This document shows, piece by piece, positions 1-12,074 of a stretch of 64,000 nucleotides of DNA (position 1 is its first letter; each line of letters begins with the position of its first letter). A model generated the notes under the pieces. The model saw only the letters and a list, made by a program, of their open reading frames with translations. It was not told the origin of the DNA and searched no databases. Source of the DNA: Paramecium octaurelia (taxonomy: Eukaryota > Ciliophora > Oligohymenophorea > Peniculida > Parameciidae). Where the stretch lies: positions 130,627-194,626 of the forward strand of contig CAJJDP010000064.1 of NCBI GenBank assembly GCA_905182995.1. Direction: 5' to 3'. Position numbers and translations under genes: made by a program.

Positions 1-86
1 AACATTCCTTCTACGATCTTTGATTTTCTATTCTTCACTTAAGCGCGATTCTGAATCAATTTTGATTTTATTTAACATAATAATTA

Positions 87-2065
87 ATGAGATAAGTACA
101 AGGACTGAATAGGGTTCCAAGTGTTGAGAATTACGATCTATTCAATAAGATATATTAAAAGTCTAAGTTAGCAAGAACTTAGCAATCTTCTTAAGATTTA
201 CTTTATGAGGGAGATCAGTATCGGATTTAACAAAGCTAATAAATGTTGGTTGAGTATCTAAAAGATCTCAATGAGATGATTGAAGATGTAGTAAGATTAG
301 TCGATTAACTACATTCACTTAATGAATTAGAAGTAAATAGTCTTTTCTAACATCTCAAAAAACAATTGAGGAATTTGAAGTAAGTCATCTAAGCGATAAT
401 GGATCTCATGTTGGGAAAGGGCAAGTCTCCATTTTAAGCTTAAAAACCTTCACATGTCAATATTGTCATGGTTAACACTATTAGAACATACTTGGTAGAT
501 GTGTATATTCCAAATTTGTTGGAGACAGCTAAATATGCTTTAGATAATTTTGAAGGCTACAAAGAAACGTTTTTAAAAGATATCAAAATAGCCTCTACTT
601 AATTAATTATGATAAATCTGATCTTTGGGGCATCAGTTGATATTGACAAAAACTCTCTTTTCTCTCTTGATAAGAATCACAAGGATTGGAAAGAATTATA
701 TTTAATCTGTGAAAGGAAATCTTTGGGAGATGTTGAGAGAATAAACCAATCGTTTGATAATTTTGCAAACACTATATTAATTGGTCATGCCATCATGGGA
801 AAAAACAGTAGATTCAAAAATGAAATACTCAAAAAATTATAGTTAGCAATTAATAGTGTTTATTATCAAATCTTCGATGCCAAGAAAGAAGCATTCACAA
901 ACATGAGTTAAATGAAAGCTTAAAATGCTATAGAAGTAATGAATATGATTGAAACACCTGCAATTAAGAAAATTATGGCCATGGCTTATCCAAAAATTAA
1001 AGTTAACTGTAAAATATACATTGACCCTGTTGTCACACCAATATCTATTTAATGGGTTAATTAATAATTAAAAGTTGGATAACTAAATAGAATAACTACA
1101 TAGCAAATGAAATTGATAAATGAAGAATTGCATCTTGATCCAAATGCAAAATCTATTTTACATAAATTCGATCCATAAAAATTAAGAATTAGAATTTTAT
1201 GCAATTCTTCTATTGATGACACCAGCAGTTCATGGTTCTCTAATTCTTAATAACATATTTTGCATGACACAATTTTAATACATATTCATGGAGGTGGATT
1301 CATAGCTCATTCTAGTTCAAGTCATTAATCTTACACTAGGGAATGGGCTATTAGATTGGGAATTCCAATTTTCTCTATTGATTATTCTTTGGCACCTAAA
1401 TATCCTTATCCACAAGGCCTAGATGATGTTTGGTAAGCCTACAATTGGATTTTAATTTATTGTTACAAACATTTTGGTATCTTTATAAGTTAATTAATAT
1501 CTTATAGATATCCAACCAAAACGAATCATTGTAGCAGGTGACTCTGCAGGAGGTAATTTAGCTTGCGCGTTAACAGGTTTAGCAATTAAAATGGGGCAGA
1601 GAGTTCCTGATGGATTATTTATGGCCTATCCTGCTTTGGATCTCAGATTTAATTTTACTCCATCCTATTTGCATGCGTTGACCGACAAAATTATTAGTCA
1701 TACTATATTGGGAATTTGCGTTGAATCTTATGCTTCTAATCCATTAACATAATTAAGTAGCGATCCTTTTATTAACCCTATGATGTTATCAGATGAAATT
1801 CTTGCTAAATTCCCTCCTACTAGATTGATGTGTGGTACCAAGGATCCCTTACATGATAACACTTGGGCTTTTGCATCAAGACTTCTGTAATTTAAATATA
1901 TATATCTATAGAAAACTCAAAAAAAATGTGCAATTTACAATTTATGAATAAATTTGTCACGGGTTTTTATGTTACAAAACAATTAAAGGCATGTAAGAAA
2001 TTTAAATGTGTATCGATGATGCAATATCATACATAGAAGAACTTATAAACCTATCTAAATCCTGA
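87..2065 (+). CDS. Hormone-sensitive-lipase-type alpha/beta hydrolase
   Basis: Predicted 640-residue serine hydrolase of the hormone-sensitive lipase (HSL) family, expected to cleave acylglycerol or sterol esters. The long helical N-terminal half matches the HSL N-domain layout. The catalytic half shows the oxyanion motif HGGG near residue 401, the nucleophile motif GDSAGG near residue 474, and a C-terminal HGF carrying the likely catalytic His. ATG 87 follows an in-frame TGA at 63. Two introns are needed to keep frame: 1477-1507 (31 nt) and 1887-1911 (25 nt), both GT...TAG. It ends 35 bp before the convergent NOM1 gene. The family call is firm; the substrate is not known from sequence. Confidence 0.93.
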
Positions 2066-2100
2066 AATACTCATTAAATATAAATAAAAGATATCATTTA

Positions 2101-4599
2101 TCAAGCATCATTATTAATTACATCTTCATCTAATAACTTAATCAATATTCTGAGGTCCTTCTTCAATTAACTGAATTTCGATGAATCTTATTAACTATCA
2201 ATATAACTTTTGAATCTATTTTTTAAAAACATCTAAAGACCATTTCTGAATGGTAAATAATCTGCATTTTCAAAAAGATTTTTGCTCTGCTTGGCCATAA
2301 TATCTATAGAGATGCTAATAAAGATTAATAAATTGATTTACTTCTATAAAAAATTCTGGATAACAATACATAAAAATTGTGCTTAAATTTCCAATAATTC
2401 ATCATAGTTAAACCATTTCAATAATAATAAATTAAGACTCTCCTTCTTTAATAAATTAGAACATAATTTAGCAATATTTATTAATTTTCTTATACTATAG
2501 CTTTCTAATAATTTGAATTTATCCCATAGCATATATTGGAATGCTTATTTCATTCCCCTCTCTAAATTGATTAAATAATGAGCCAATTCTTAATAATAAG
2601 GATTATATGTTTTTTCATTACCGCACATTTCCACAATTACTAAACATACATCTTGCTTTTTCTTTTTTAAATATCCTAACTTATCTAAATTTTAAGCAGC
2701 CTCAAACAAGTCATCTGCTCCCATAATTACGACAAATGCAGTCTTACGAGTCTCTGTTACCATCTTTTAATCAATTGCTAATTGCTCTAACTTTTCCAAC
2801 TTTATATTTCTTTTTTACTATTTAAACTCTTAAAATAATTAACTCTACTCCTCATTAGTGACAATAGGCTTCCACCAATTATTACTCAAAAATTGAGATT
2901 CATAACTAAAATCAAAACCTTAACAAAATATTCTATGAATTAATTTTTATGTTCTTTATTTGTGCCAATTTAATATAAACTCAAGTCTTTCAGATTAACT
3001 TGCGATTTTTTTATTCAATCTTAAATCATCTAAGGTCATAAGTAAAAATTTTGTTCTTGATTCACTTGCAGTTGAAAAAGCCTGCTTTATATCTTCGATA
3101 ATCAATTTCAAAATTGCAGGATTATCCTATCGAATTTTCTTTCCACAATATTGGATAATTATTAATAAATTTTCAACATTGTCTGCAGTTTAACTTTTCA
3201 ATAAATATTTTATGAATTCCTTAATGAATTACAACGATATTGATTCAAATAGATACCAATGACATAATATTAATGTTATATTTTTAACCTCATGACTAAC
3301 AGGATTAGACCTTAATTTAAGAATAAGTTATTTAATTAACTCGCCAAAAAATAGATTGTCATATATCTAATGGAAATAACTAGATGATGCTATAATACAA
3401 CTCAATAAGTAAGGTAATATTTCGATAGGTTTTATTGCTGATTAAACAATTTATTGACCAAACACTATTCCAACTACCTACTTAGGATGTTAATTAAAGA
3501 TTTTATCAATTTCATCGACAATGTTGTTGATATTTGCTTCTGAAATTTTATTTAAGTTTCTATTCAAAAGCTTTCTAACTTCCATGAGTTAGGTCTCATC
3601 ATATTATACCTCCTATCGTTCTTAGATTTCTTTTTCTTATTATTCCTTCTAGACTTTGTTTGTCTTTTGTTCATTAACAGGTTATACTTGTTGCTATTAA
3701 ACTTTTTTTTATAAGGTCTCATTTTTCTGTTCTTATTCTGGTTCACTTTCATCTGACTATTAATTTTCTTCATTCTCAATTTCTTCCTCATCTGGTTAAA
3801 TTTCATCATCATCAATATCATCGTCATCATCATCTAAATTTTCTTAGTCTTCAATCATATCATCATCATCCTCATTTTATTCTTCATTTTCATCATCATT
3901 TCCATTTAATTCATCTTCTTCATCCACTTCCTCTTCTATTTCCTCATCCACTTCCTCTTCCATTTCTTCTTCTTATGATTCATCCTAAACTTAATCATCA
4001 GATTGATCTTCTGAATTTTGCTCTACACTTTAATCTTCATTCTCCTCATTCTCTTCACTTTCATTTTATTTTTAAAAAGCTGAATAATTTTTAGGCAGAT
4101 CCTTCTATTTAATACTTTAATCTATATGATCCAAAAAATCAAATAAGTCCTCTTCCAATCCATCTTCCATAATTTATGCTTTTGGTAATCTATTCTATTT
4201 CAATTTTAATTTTTTAGTTAATCTCTCTATTTCCTTCTCTTCCTACTCTATTTCTCTTTATAATTATTATTTCCTCTTTTCATCCAATTCCTTGTTATTA
4301 GAATTTGGCTATTATTTTACTAATTTTTATTATTATTATTTTTGTTGATTAGGGGCTTGTTAATTTTTAATTTCCAAATTTTATTTCTATTCTTTTTCTT
4401 TGGGCTAGTTTTAGCTAACAATTTAAACACCCTAGTTTTTCCAATTTCTCTATTAATTAATTTACATATGTTTCTATTTTTTTATCATCTTTTTTTCCTT
4501 CCTTTGCTTCTTACGATTAAAAACATTGAACTCTGGTTTTATTTATTGGAATCTTTCGTGATGATCATCCTATTAAAGGTTTTCATTTTTCTTCACCAT
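2101..4599 (-). CDS. NOM1: NOM1/Sgd1-like nucleolar MIF4G-MA3 protein
   Basis: Predicted 832-residue nucleolar protein needed in eukaryotes for small-subunit rRNA processing. Single open frame from ATG 4599 to TGA 2101. The N-terminal 150 residues are rich in Lys and Gln. A very acidic stretch of Glu/Asp runs roughly from residue 190 to 330. The MIF4G domain follows, and then a region with EKTYNPYYQ and a WDKFK motif typical of the NOM1/Sgd1 junction leading to MA3. Its start lies only 21 bp from the divergent start of MRT4, another ribosome-biogenesis gene. An additional in-frame intron cannot be excluded. Confidence 0.88.
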
Positions 4600-4620
4600 A
4601 ATTAAATTAATTGATTAAAT
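4600..4620. promoter_or_regulatory. 21-bp divergent spacer between NOM1 and MRT4
   Basis: Only 21 A/T-rich bases separate the two start codons, so both 5' untranslated regions and any core promoter must overlap this spacer and the neighbouring coding sequence. Both genes act in ribosome biogenesis, so a shared bidirectional promoter is a reasonable inference. No specific factor site is recognised. Confidence 0.5.
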
Positions 4621-5330
4621 ATGCCAATAACTAAGCGAAAGAAGACTTAAGTGTTAACAAAAACCAAAAAGAAAACTCCAGAAAAGAAAGAATTACTCGT
4701 TAAGAAGCTTAAATAAAGCCTTAAAAAATATTAAAGAGCTATAGTATTTCAATATAAAAATCTGTCCACAAATCCATTAAAAGAGATCCAACAAGCATGG
4801 AAGAGTGATTCCAAACTCTTTATTGGCAAAAACAAAGTCATGCAAGTAGGCTTGGGCAAAGGTGAAGAACAAAGCGCTACAAAAAATTCCTACCTTCTCT
4901 CTCCAGTAATTAAATTTTATAATTTCAGTTTCTTAAAGGTGAAACAGGACTCCTTCTAACCAACAAAACTCTTCAAGAGATCTAAGATTACTGTGATACT
5001 TATAAAATTCCTGAGTTTGCAAGGGCTGGTCACATATCTGATCAAACCATAGTCCTAAAAGAGGGAATAGACACCTTAAAGGGTTTTGCCCATTCCATAG
5101 AACCATATTTGAGAAAATTAGGACTCAATACCTAATTAATAAATTAGCAAATTGTATTAAACGAAAAATTTATTCTTGCATAAGAGGGCAAACCCTTAAC
5201 AGTGGAATAAACTAAAATATTGGTATATTTAATTATTTAATTTTAGCGATTAATGAATTAAAAACTAGCCTATCTTGAAATCGCTCCACTTTGTGTGTTA
5301 GAAAAGAATGGTACATTCAAAAAATTGTGA
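4621..5330 (+). CDS. MRT4: Ribosome assembly factor MRT4 (P0-like)
   Basis: Predicted 220-residue uL10/P0-like assembly factor that occupies the P-stalk base of pre-60S particles in the nucleolus. The Lys-rich N-terminus is followed by the family signatures WKSDSKLFIGKNKVM, an LLLTN segment and ARAG near the centre. It lacks the acidic stalk tail of P0, as expected for MRT4. Introns at 4906-4928 (23 nt, CAG acceptor) and 5223-5246 (24 nt) restore a continuous frame. The stop lies 7 bp from the convergent DNAAF6 stop. Confidence 0.93.
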
Positions 5331-5337
5331 ATATTAT

Positions 5338-5981
5338 TCAATATAATTCTTCACGAATAATTGGTAATTCTATTTCCAAGATTGATTTGTCCGAAACAAA
5401 TTTTGCCTTTCCCATTTTCTCATTTACTGGGTAAGGTAGGATAAAATCCAAATAATATTGAGTGCTCGACATAATGATCTGTTGCTTCATTACTTCTAAA
5501 TTTATTTCTGATAACTTAGTTTCTGGTAATTTAATCTTTACTAACAATCCTTAACACTTAGTTGAACTTGGATCAATTCCACTCCATCCCCCAAAAACAT
5601 CCTCTGTTCCAACTATTTGCTTATATAATACTTCAACATCTGGTCTTTATCTATTATCCATTCTTGGCCTATTTTATACAGAAACCTAAAGAAATTGTAA
5701 TACAATACTTCATCAATATCCCATATATCATTTTTGTCTGCAACTTTATTTTTCTATTTCTCCTATTGTTAAACAACTTATTGATCTTAATCCTTTTATC
5801 CAACCTTAACTTATATTTAGGCATAAGGTTTGGCAACTTCCTTTTTTTAACCATTTGATCCAATATCACTAGGAGCAAAAATACTTCCCTTATTTGGATT
5901 ATTATTAATATTAGAGAAGGAGCCCTCTTCTTCTTCTGGCTGTATTAGTTGGGCTAGAGCTTGAATATCAGAAATATTCAT
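5338..5981 (-). CDS. DNAAF6: Dynein axonemal assembly factor DNAAF6 (PIH1D3)
   Basis: Predicted 206-residue cytoplasmic co-chaperone for preassembly of axonemal dynein arms, fitting a ciliated cell. The central GTEDVFGGWSG motif and the C-terminal CS-like beta-sandwich (VKIKLPETKL, later KAKFVSDKS) match the PIH1D3 family, as does the length. One 23-nt intron at 5686-5708 is required. The 5' end (5948-5981) lies inside the repeated block and reappears as a 34-base fragment at 7386-7419. Confidence 0.88.
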
Positions 5982-6283
5982 TAATAAATAAAAATAAATT
6001 GTATTAGAACAATTATATTTAAAATTTTCTATTTCTTTTAGGATATCATTTCAATATAATATTGTAACATAAAAAAGAATGAAATCTCTGTTGACTAATT
6101 AAAGAAAAAGTTCAATATAAAGAATAGCGATGATTATATTTTGATACATGATTTAATATACTTTAAAGCCTCTTTTAATAATTGAAAAAATAATTTATTA
6201 ACTAAAATTTCTGAACGCTGCAGCATCGACAGTAAAAATGTTATTAATTAATAAAAACAATATTTTTCTTAAAAGAATTGAAA

Positions 6284-6793
6284 ATGTAAAATAAATACAA
6301 TTTTTTAGGGTTTGTTAAAGAATAACTCAAAGGAGCTAAAGTTAAACAAACTAAAATTGAGAAACATGATTTTATGAAAACATTAAAAATGATAGAGGAT
6401 TAGTTATTGTAATCAATAAAAATAGATAAGAAAGGCAGTTGTGGAGAAATATAACTTAAAAAAACAAATCGAGAAGTGGAATTAAAATAATAAAAACAAA
6501 TAATATTGCTTCAATAAAAGCTTTAATAAGCATAAAAGGATTGTTTAGATTTTAAAGAATAAAATCATTAAATGTATACAGACATGAAAAAATAAAAACA
6601 AATAATAAAATCATTAGAGAGAGAAAAGCAATAGTATTAAAAAGATAAAGTGGTATGGGATAAAAAACTTTAAAATTAAGAAGAGGTATATGCAACAAAT
6701 TTAAGAATGACAGATGATGTTAAAAAGGTCTTAAATATGATTAATGAGGATATCGATAGAGAAGCAGTTGTTAAGGCTAAGAAAATGAAATGA
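6284..6793 (+). CDS. Small coiled-coil protein, family not recognised
   Basis: Intronless frame of 169 residues from ATG 6284 to TGA 6793. Residues 60 to 140 are dominated by Gln, Lys and Glu with heptad-like leucine/isoleucine spacing, so a long coiled coil is likely. A basic tail ends in KAKKMK. There is no signal peptide or membrane segment. About 300 bp separate it from the divergent DNAAF6 gene. An identical copy lies at 7722-8231 in the repeated block. Real gene likely; function unknown. Confidence 0.7.
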
Positions 6794-7151
6794 GAAAAAT
6801 TATTAATATTTTAATTTGATTGGATAAGTATTTTGAATAACAAAAATGCTAGAAAAAATTATGAATTAACAACCATCTATCTCATATTTCCTTCTAGTAG
6901 AGTATTCTTATTTTATTACCTTCTTCATAACTTATGGAATAATAGTTAAGGTTTATATTTAGCATACAAACTATTCAAATAAGGATCTCCAAATTGAGAA
7001 AAATGATAATATATATTTTTTAATAAAAAAGTCTCAAAATTATTTATAATTTACAAATAATTTTAGAGTATCCATAATGATTATATGAAATTTTAAATAA
7101 TTTCAGAAATAATGATTTAAATTTAGATATTAATAACTTTATTTATACTAA
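6794..7151. other. Intergenic, AT-rich (also 8232-8589)
   Basis: About 360 bases lie between the convergent coiled-coil and ATP-grasp-like genes. A minus-strand frame stays open for part of it, but nothing distinguishes it from chance openness in a one-stop code. No RNA gene or repeat was seen. Confidence 0.5.
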
Positions 7152-7384
7152 TCAATCTCTAATGGCATTGATTCCAAATCTTTTCTTTAAGACCTTTCTG
7201 ACAAGTTCTCTAGCCATCTCTTATTAGATACCAATATCCAATTGGTTTGTAAATCCAATGCATGAAACATTGACTTCACTAATCCAATATTTATCTTTTC
7301 CATTTTCATCAGTATCTAAAATGAAATCACAAGTCCAATCCAAGATGGTTTCAACATCTCCTAAGTTGTCAGTCAAATGTTAAA
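7152..7384 (-). pseudogene. Partial copy of ATP-grasp-like gene (3' end)
   Basis: This is the last 233 bases of the ATP-grasp-like gene, cut at the N at 7385. It matches 8590-8822 of the complete copy. It is probably an assembly duplicate rather than a biological pseudogene. Confidence 0.8.
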
Positions 7385-7385
7385 N
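7385..7385. other. Single-N sequence joint
   Basis: One ambiguous base marks the boundary between two repeated blocks. The block to the left ends at the point equivalent to 8822; the block to the right begins at the point equivalent to 5948. Confidence 0.95.
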
Positions 7386-7721
7386 GTTGGGCTAGAGCTT
7401 GAATATCAGAAATATTCATTAATAAATAAAAATAAATTGTATTAGAACAATTATATTTAAAATTTTCTATTTCTTTTAGGATATCATTTCAATATAATAT
7501 TGTAACATAAAAAAGAATGAAATCTCTGTTGACTAATTAAAGAAAAAGTTCAATATAAAGAATAGCGATGATTATATTTTGATACATGATTTAATATACT
7601 TTAAAGCCTCTTTTAATAATTGAAAAAATAATTTATTAACTAAAATTTCTGAACGCTGCAGCATCGACAGTAAAAATGTTATTAATTAATAAAAACAATA
7701 TTTTTCTTAAAAGAATTGAAA

Positions 7722-8231
7722 ATGTAAAATAAATACAATTTTTTAGGGTTTGTTAAAGAATAACTCAAAGGAGCTAAAGTTAAACAAACTAAAATTGAGA
7801 AACATGATTTTATGAAAACATTAAAAATGATAGAGGATTAGTTATTGTAATCAATAAAAATAGATAAGAAAGGCAGTTGTGGAGAAATATAACTTAAAAA
7901 AACAAATCGAGAAGTGGAATTAAAATAATAAAAACAAATAATATTGCTTCAATAAAAGCTTTAATAAGCATAAAAGGATTGTTTAGATTTTAAAGAATAA
8001 AATCATTAAATGTATACAGACATGAAAAAATAAAAACAAATAATAAAATCATTAGAGAGAGAAAAGCAATAGTATTAAAAAGATAAAGTGGTATGGGATA
8101 AAAAACTTTAAAATTAAGAAGAGGTATATGCAACAAATTTAAGAATGACAGATGATGTTAAAAAGGTCTTAAATATGATTAATGAGGATATCGATAGAGA
8201 AGCAGTTGTTAAGGCTAAGAAAATGAAATGA
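7722..8231 (+). CDS. Second copy of small coiled-coil gene
   Basis: Copy of 6284-6793 at offset 1438, reading to the same 169-residue protein. It is probably the same locus assembled twice. Confidence 0.6.
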
Positions 8232-8589
8232 GAAAAATTATTAATATTTTAATTTGATTGGATAAGTATTTTGAATAACAAAAATGCTAGAAAAAATTAT
8301 GAATTAACAACCATCTATCTCATATTTCCTTCTAGTAGAGTATTCTTATTTTATTACCTTCTTCATAACTTATGGAATAATAGTTAAGGTTTATATTTAG
8401 CATACAAACTATTCAAATAAGGATCTCCAAATTGAGAAAAATGATAATATATATTTTTTAATAAAAAAGTCTCAAAATTATTTATAATTTACAAATAATT
8501 TTAGAGTATCCATAATGATTATATGAAATTTTAAATAATTTCAGAAATAATGATTTAAATTTAGATATTAATAACTTTATTTATACTAA

Positions 8590-9675
8590 TCAATCTCTAA
8601 TGGCATTGATTCCAAATCTTTTCTTTAAGACCTTTCTGACAAGTTCTCTAGCCATCTCTTATTAGATACCAATATCCAATTGGTTTGTAAATCCAATGCA
8701 TGAAACATTGACTTCACTAATCCAATATTTATCTTTTCCATTTTCATCAGTATCTAAAATGAAATCACAAGTCCAATCCAAGATGGTTTCAACATCTCCT
8801 AAGTTGTCAGTCAAATGTTAAAGACATGATGTGAAGAATTTGATGAGTTCAGGCCATGCTTCTGGGGATTCATATTTGTAAGTTGCTCCAGAGAAAAGAG
8901 TTGCTGAAAAAGCATCTTATTTATCAGCTGGCTTCTTGTGGATAACAAACAATGGTTTTGTTCCCATTAAGAAGATTCTGACTTCACCTTCCTTGATTCT
9001 TGGTAAGAATCTCATATCAATGATGAAGTTTTCTTCGACTTTGTAATACCTTTCACACAATTTAAAGAAACTTTCAAGTGTGTGATGTTCAACGTGGTTG
9101 TCTACTGCTTCAGTGCATTTGATCTTGGTGTCTAATGGTAAGGCTTATCCCTTAACAACTTGGACACCTTCACCAACTTGAACTCTCCAGATTCCTTCAC
9201 CAGTGGATCCTCTGTTTTATTTAAGGACTCTTTCTCCATTGGTCAATGAAGTTGGGAAATTCTTAACCAAGTCATCCCATTTGAAATAAGCCACTGTGTC
9301 AGCTGGGGAAAGTGGAGTTTTATTGAGGTCTACAAGACTCAATTTGGAGTCATATTTCATAAGAGTGTCTGGGTGTGGTGTTCCAACTACTCCAGCAGCA
9401 CACATTTCTCTTAAAGCTTGATTGAAGACAGCTTCACCATTTGGAAGATTTCCTGTATTGATTCTTGGAATGTAAGCATCACAGTTTTCAATGACATACT
9501 TAGTGATGGCTTCCTTCCATTCGTCTCTGAAGAAGATGACTTCAGCAGTCCATCCTACTTCTTTGAAGGCTTCGACAATTGGAATTGTGTCCTTTCTGTG
9601 ACCATTCCAAGTTTTGTCTGAGCCTCCTTCTGCTTCGAAAATTGCTACTCTCTTATGAATTTTATTCTAAGCCAT
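8590..9675 (-). CDS. ATP-grasp-like protein (Cj0069-like)
   Basis: Intronless frame of 361 residues and the only complete copy in the window. The N-terminus VAIFEAEGGSDKTWNGHR, a central NRGSTGEGIWRVQV (glycine-rich, ATP-grasp-like) and a C-terminal ILDTDENGKDKYWISEVN suggest an ATP-grasp ligase fold. It resembles the bacterial family annotated as Cj0069; that match is from memory and the substrate is unknown. GC is clearly higher than in its flanks, compatible with high expression or acquisition from bacteria. It is unusually complete and intron-free for this window. Confidence 0.8.
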
Positions 9676-10183
9676 AATTGATATAAGATATTTTATATTT
9701 AACTTTTTTCATAATCAAAGAATCAGATTTAAGCTCCTTATGATATTAAAATTATTTTGCACGTGTATTAAATTATTTAAAATATCTTTTTTTCATTTAG
9801 CATGGAAAATATCTTCTTCATTTTATATTATTAATTAAGAACAGAATTAATTATAATAATGATAATTATAAAATACTTTAAATTTTTTCTGTTTAGAAAT
9901 TTAAGATTAAGTACTTGATACTAAGCTATACTACATTATTAAATGATTCCTTCTATTTTCCTAATTTAGATTCCATAATTTATTTTGCTTTCAAAATAAT
10001 CCAAAATACTATTTAATTTTATAATTTGCATTAAACATTATACTCTAAAGTTGTTTGTTTTAAGATAATAGAGTTTCATAATTCTTTTTATAATAATATA
10101 TTAGTAGGAGACTGATAACTTTTTAACATGCCTTTAAATTTCTTTGACAAATATATTTATAAGTTAATTCATAGTAATTACAT
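9676..10183. other. Intergenic, no gene seen
   Basis: About 500 AT-rich bases upstream of the ATP-grasp-like gene. No RNA gene, repeat or convincing frame was found. The equivalents at 13094-13601 and 15101-15608 are identical where compared. Confidence 0.5.
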
Positions 10184-10456
10184 TCATTCTCCCAATTCTA
10201 CATGATTAACTTCATGTATTTCTTCATAAAGTTCTTCAGAGTACTTATGCTTTGGATCTTGTTTTTTGCTTTTTGAACCTTCCTCAACTACAGATTAGCT
10301 CTTAGATTTAACAAAATAGTTTACTTTTTTGATTTACGGAGGTCTTTTATAGGACGCTTCATTTATAACTGCAATTTATTGATCGGGAATATCATTAAAG
10401 AAGGTTTTAATCTTTTATATTATTGATTTCTTCTTTTTAAGCGGAGTGCTTTGCAT
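10184..10456 (-). CDS. Small basic protein, family not recognised
   Basis: Intronless frame of 90 residues. The N-terminus is lysine-rich, the middle holds SYKRPPQIKKVNYFVKSKS, and the C-terminus is acidic with several Glu-Glu pairs. No membrane segment is present. Copies lie at 13602-13874 and 15609-15881 in the repeated blocks. Composition differs from chance frames, so it is probably real. Confidence 0.6.
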
Positions 10457-10556
10457 GAGGCTTATTTTTAAATAATGTGTAATAATATTAACTAAGCATC
10501 AATAAATAATGTAAGATTTAAAATGTTGCGGTAATGACGCATTTATATTTTTGTAA

Positions 10557-11279
10557 TTGGAATTAATTTATTGTATGATTATATATGACTTAAGCATGGG
10601 AATACGTCTTATTTTTTATTTTAATCTAAAAGGCAACTTCATTTATAAATGCCAATGGAGTGAATTCAGGAAGAATTTATTTGGCACAAAAATTTTCATA
10701 AAAATTAATTATCTTAAATCGTTATTTAAGCTGCATGGTAAAAACTAAATTGGATCTAAAAATATAAGGCACTTCAGAATATTTAAAATAAAATGGAAAG
10801 AGATTAATAATTGCTTATTTTTGCAGATTTATGTTGTATTAGATATTTACTAATTTATTGATACTTATCACTATTATTTTAGAAAATAGAAGGCTTAAAC
10901 ATTGAATTTAGTAGTCTCCCTAACATCTTTAAAATAAGAATTTGTTTATACTAAAGATTTTTTTTTAAAATTGTTTGCCAAGAATTTCTCCAAATTTTCT
11001 TTAATTCTCAGCAAGTTTATTATTGATGCTTTGATAAATAATGCGGACACAATTAAATAGATATATTTTGATAGATTAGAGCTTTGCCTGAAGATTAGTC
11101 AATATTTAATTAACTATCCAATTTCCAAAATTAAGTTTCATTAAGAGGATTTTTTTGTAATTAAGTAACATATGTTTCAAAAAAGATATTATCGCAACAC
11201 TATAAAGAATTTATCAATGTTACAATTAAGATAATCGAAGGATAGAAATCCCCTTGCACATGTAAAGGAGTGGAAATGA
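10557..11279 (+). CDS. Tentative 240-residue ORF
   Basis: ATG 10557 to TGA 11279 is open for 240 codons, long even for a one-stop code. The product is rich in Lys, Phe, Ile and Asn with a basic C-terminus. Shorter overlapping open frames exist in another frame and on the other strand, so the choice is not secure. It is repeated whole at 15982-16704 and in part at 13975-14080. Confidence 0.35.
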
Positions 11280-12073
11280 TCACGCAACTTATTCAAGAAA
11301 TCAATATCAACATTACAGAGAAAAAATTCTATCTTACATTAATACAAATTCATAAAATGAGATTTTGATGTCAAATTCTGTCTAAAATTCAACTAAAAAA
11401 AATTAGAACTACAAAGTAATTTGTGGTGTTATCATTTTCATAAATAGAGAGGAACGAAGTGATTATTTCATATGCTATTATTCAATTTATAAGAAATTTG
11501 ACTAGAGTATATAATACATGCTATTTTTGAGGACTTAAATTGTAGTTAATGATAATTTCCAATTTGTTAATATTAATAGCTCAAAGACTAATATCAAAGC
11601 TTGATTACTATAAAGTTTTTAAAATATTGATTTTAGTGAAATATTGAATAAAATCTGTACTAATAAACAAATTTAATTACACTGCCAAAAAATACAATAT
11701 GAAAAGTACCTTCCTTTAAAATTCTTTATGAGTAAATAACCGTTAAAATTACCTATGTAGTCGATAAAGTAAACTTTGGATGGTAATTTTTAAATTTATT
11801 GGATAATTTTATTTGATATCGCAGATAAAATTAGTTGAAAACCATTTTTGCAAAAAATGTCTTTAATAACAATAAAGTAACTCAAATTGAAATTATGCAA
11901 ACTTGGAAAGAAATTTTTATCATATTTTTACCAACTCTGTTATTAAAATTTTTGACTTGGTTAAATTTATTTAATTAAGCAAAATCAAAAATCAATTCAG
12001 ACGATAGAAAATAATTGCTCCTAGTTAAAATATTTTTTTTATAAAGTTAGCAAATTAGCGTAATAAGCGCTCA
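11280..12073. other. AT-rich stretch without a supported gene
   Basis: About 800 bases, repeated at 16705-17498, carry only fragmentary open frames on both strands. It may hold a decayed gene or be plain intergenic DNA. Confidence 0.4.
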
Positions 12074-12074
12074 N
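12074..12074. other. Single-N sequence joint
   Basis: The block before this N ends at the point equivalent to 17498. The block after it begins at the point equivalent to 8657, inside the ATP-grasp-like gene. Confidence 0.95.

Larger units (their letters stand above)
5948..8822 (+). repeat. Direct repeat, two 1,437-bp copies split by one N
   Basis: 5948-7384 reappears at 7386-8822 with an offset of 1438 and no difference in the stretches I compared. A single N at 7385 separates the copies. It holds the DNAAF6 5' end, the whole coiled-coil gene and the 3' end of the ATP-grasp-like gene. The layout is what results when two overlapping contigs are placed end to end without merging. Confidence 0.95.
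8657..12073 (+). repeat. Repeat unit, copy 1 (3,417 bp)
   Basis: This segment matches 14082-17498 at offset 5425, and its first 2,006 bases match 12075-14080 at offset 3418. No mismatch was noticed in the stretches compared, including the protein-coding parts. Confidence 0.93.

Noticed and set aside
9418-9621. Plus-strand ORF inside the ATP-grasp-like gene (and its copies)
   Set aside because: It is the antisense shadow of a conserved-looking coding sequence.
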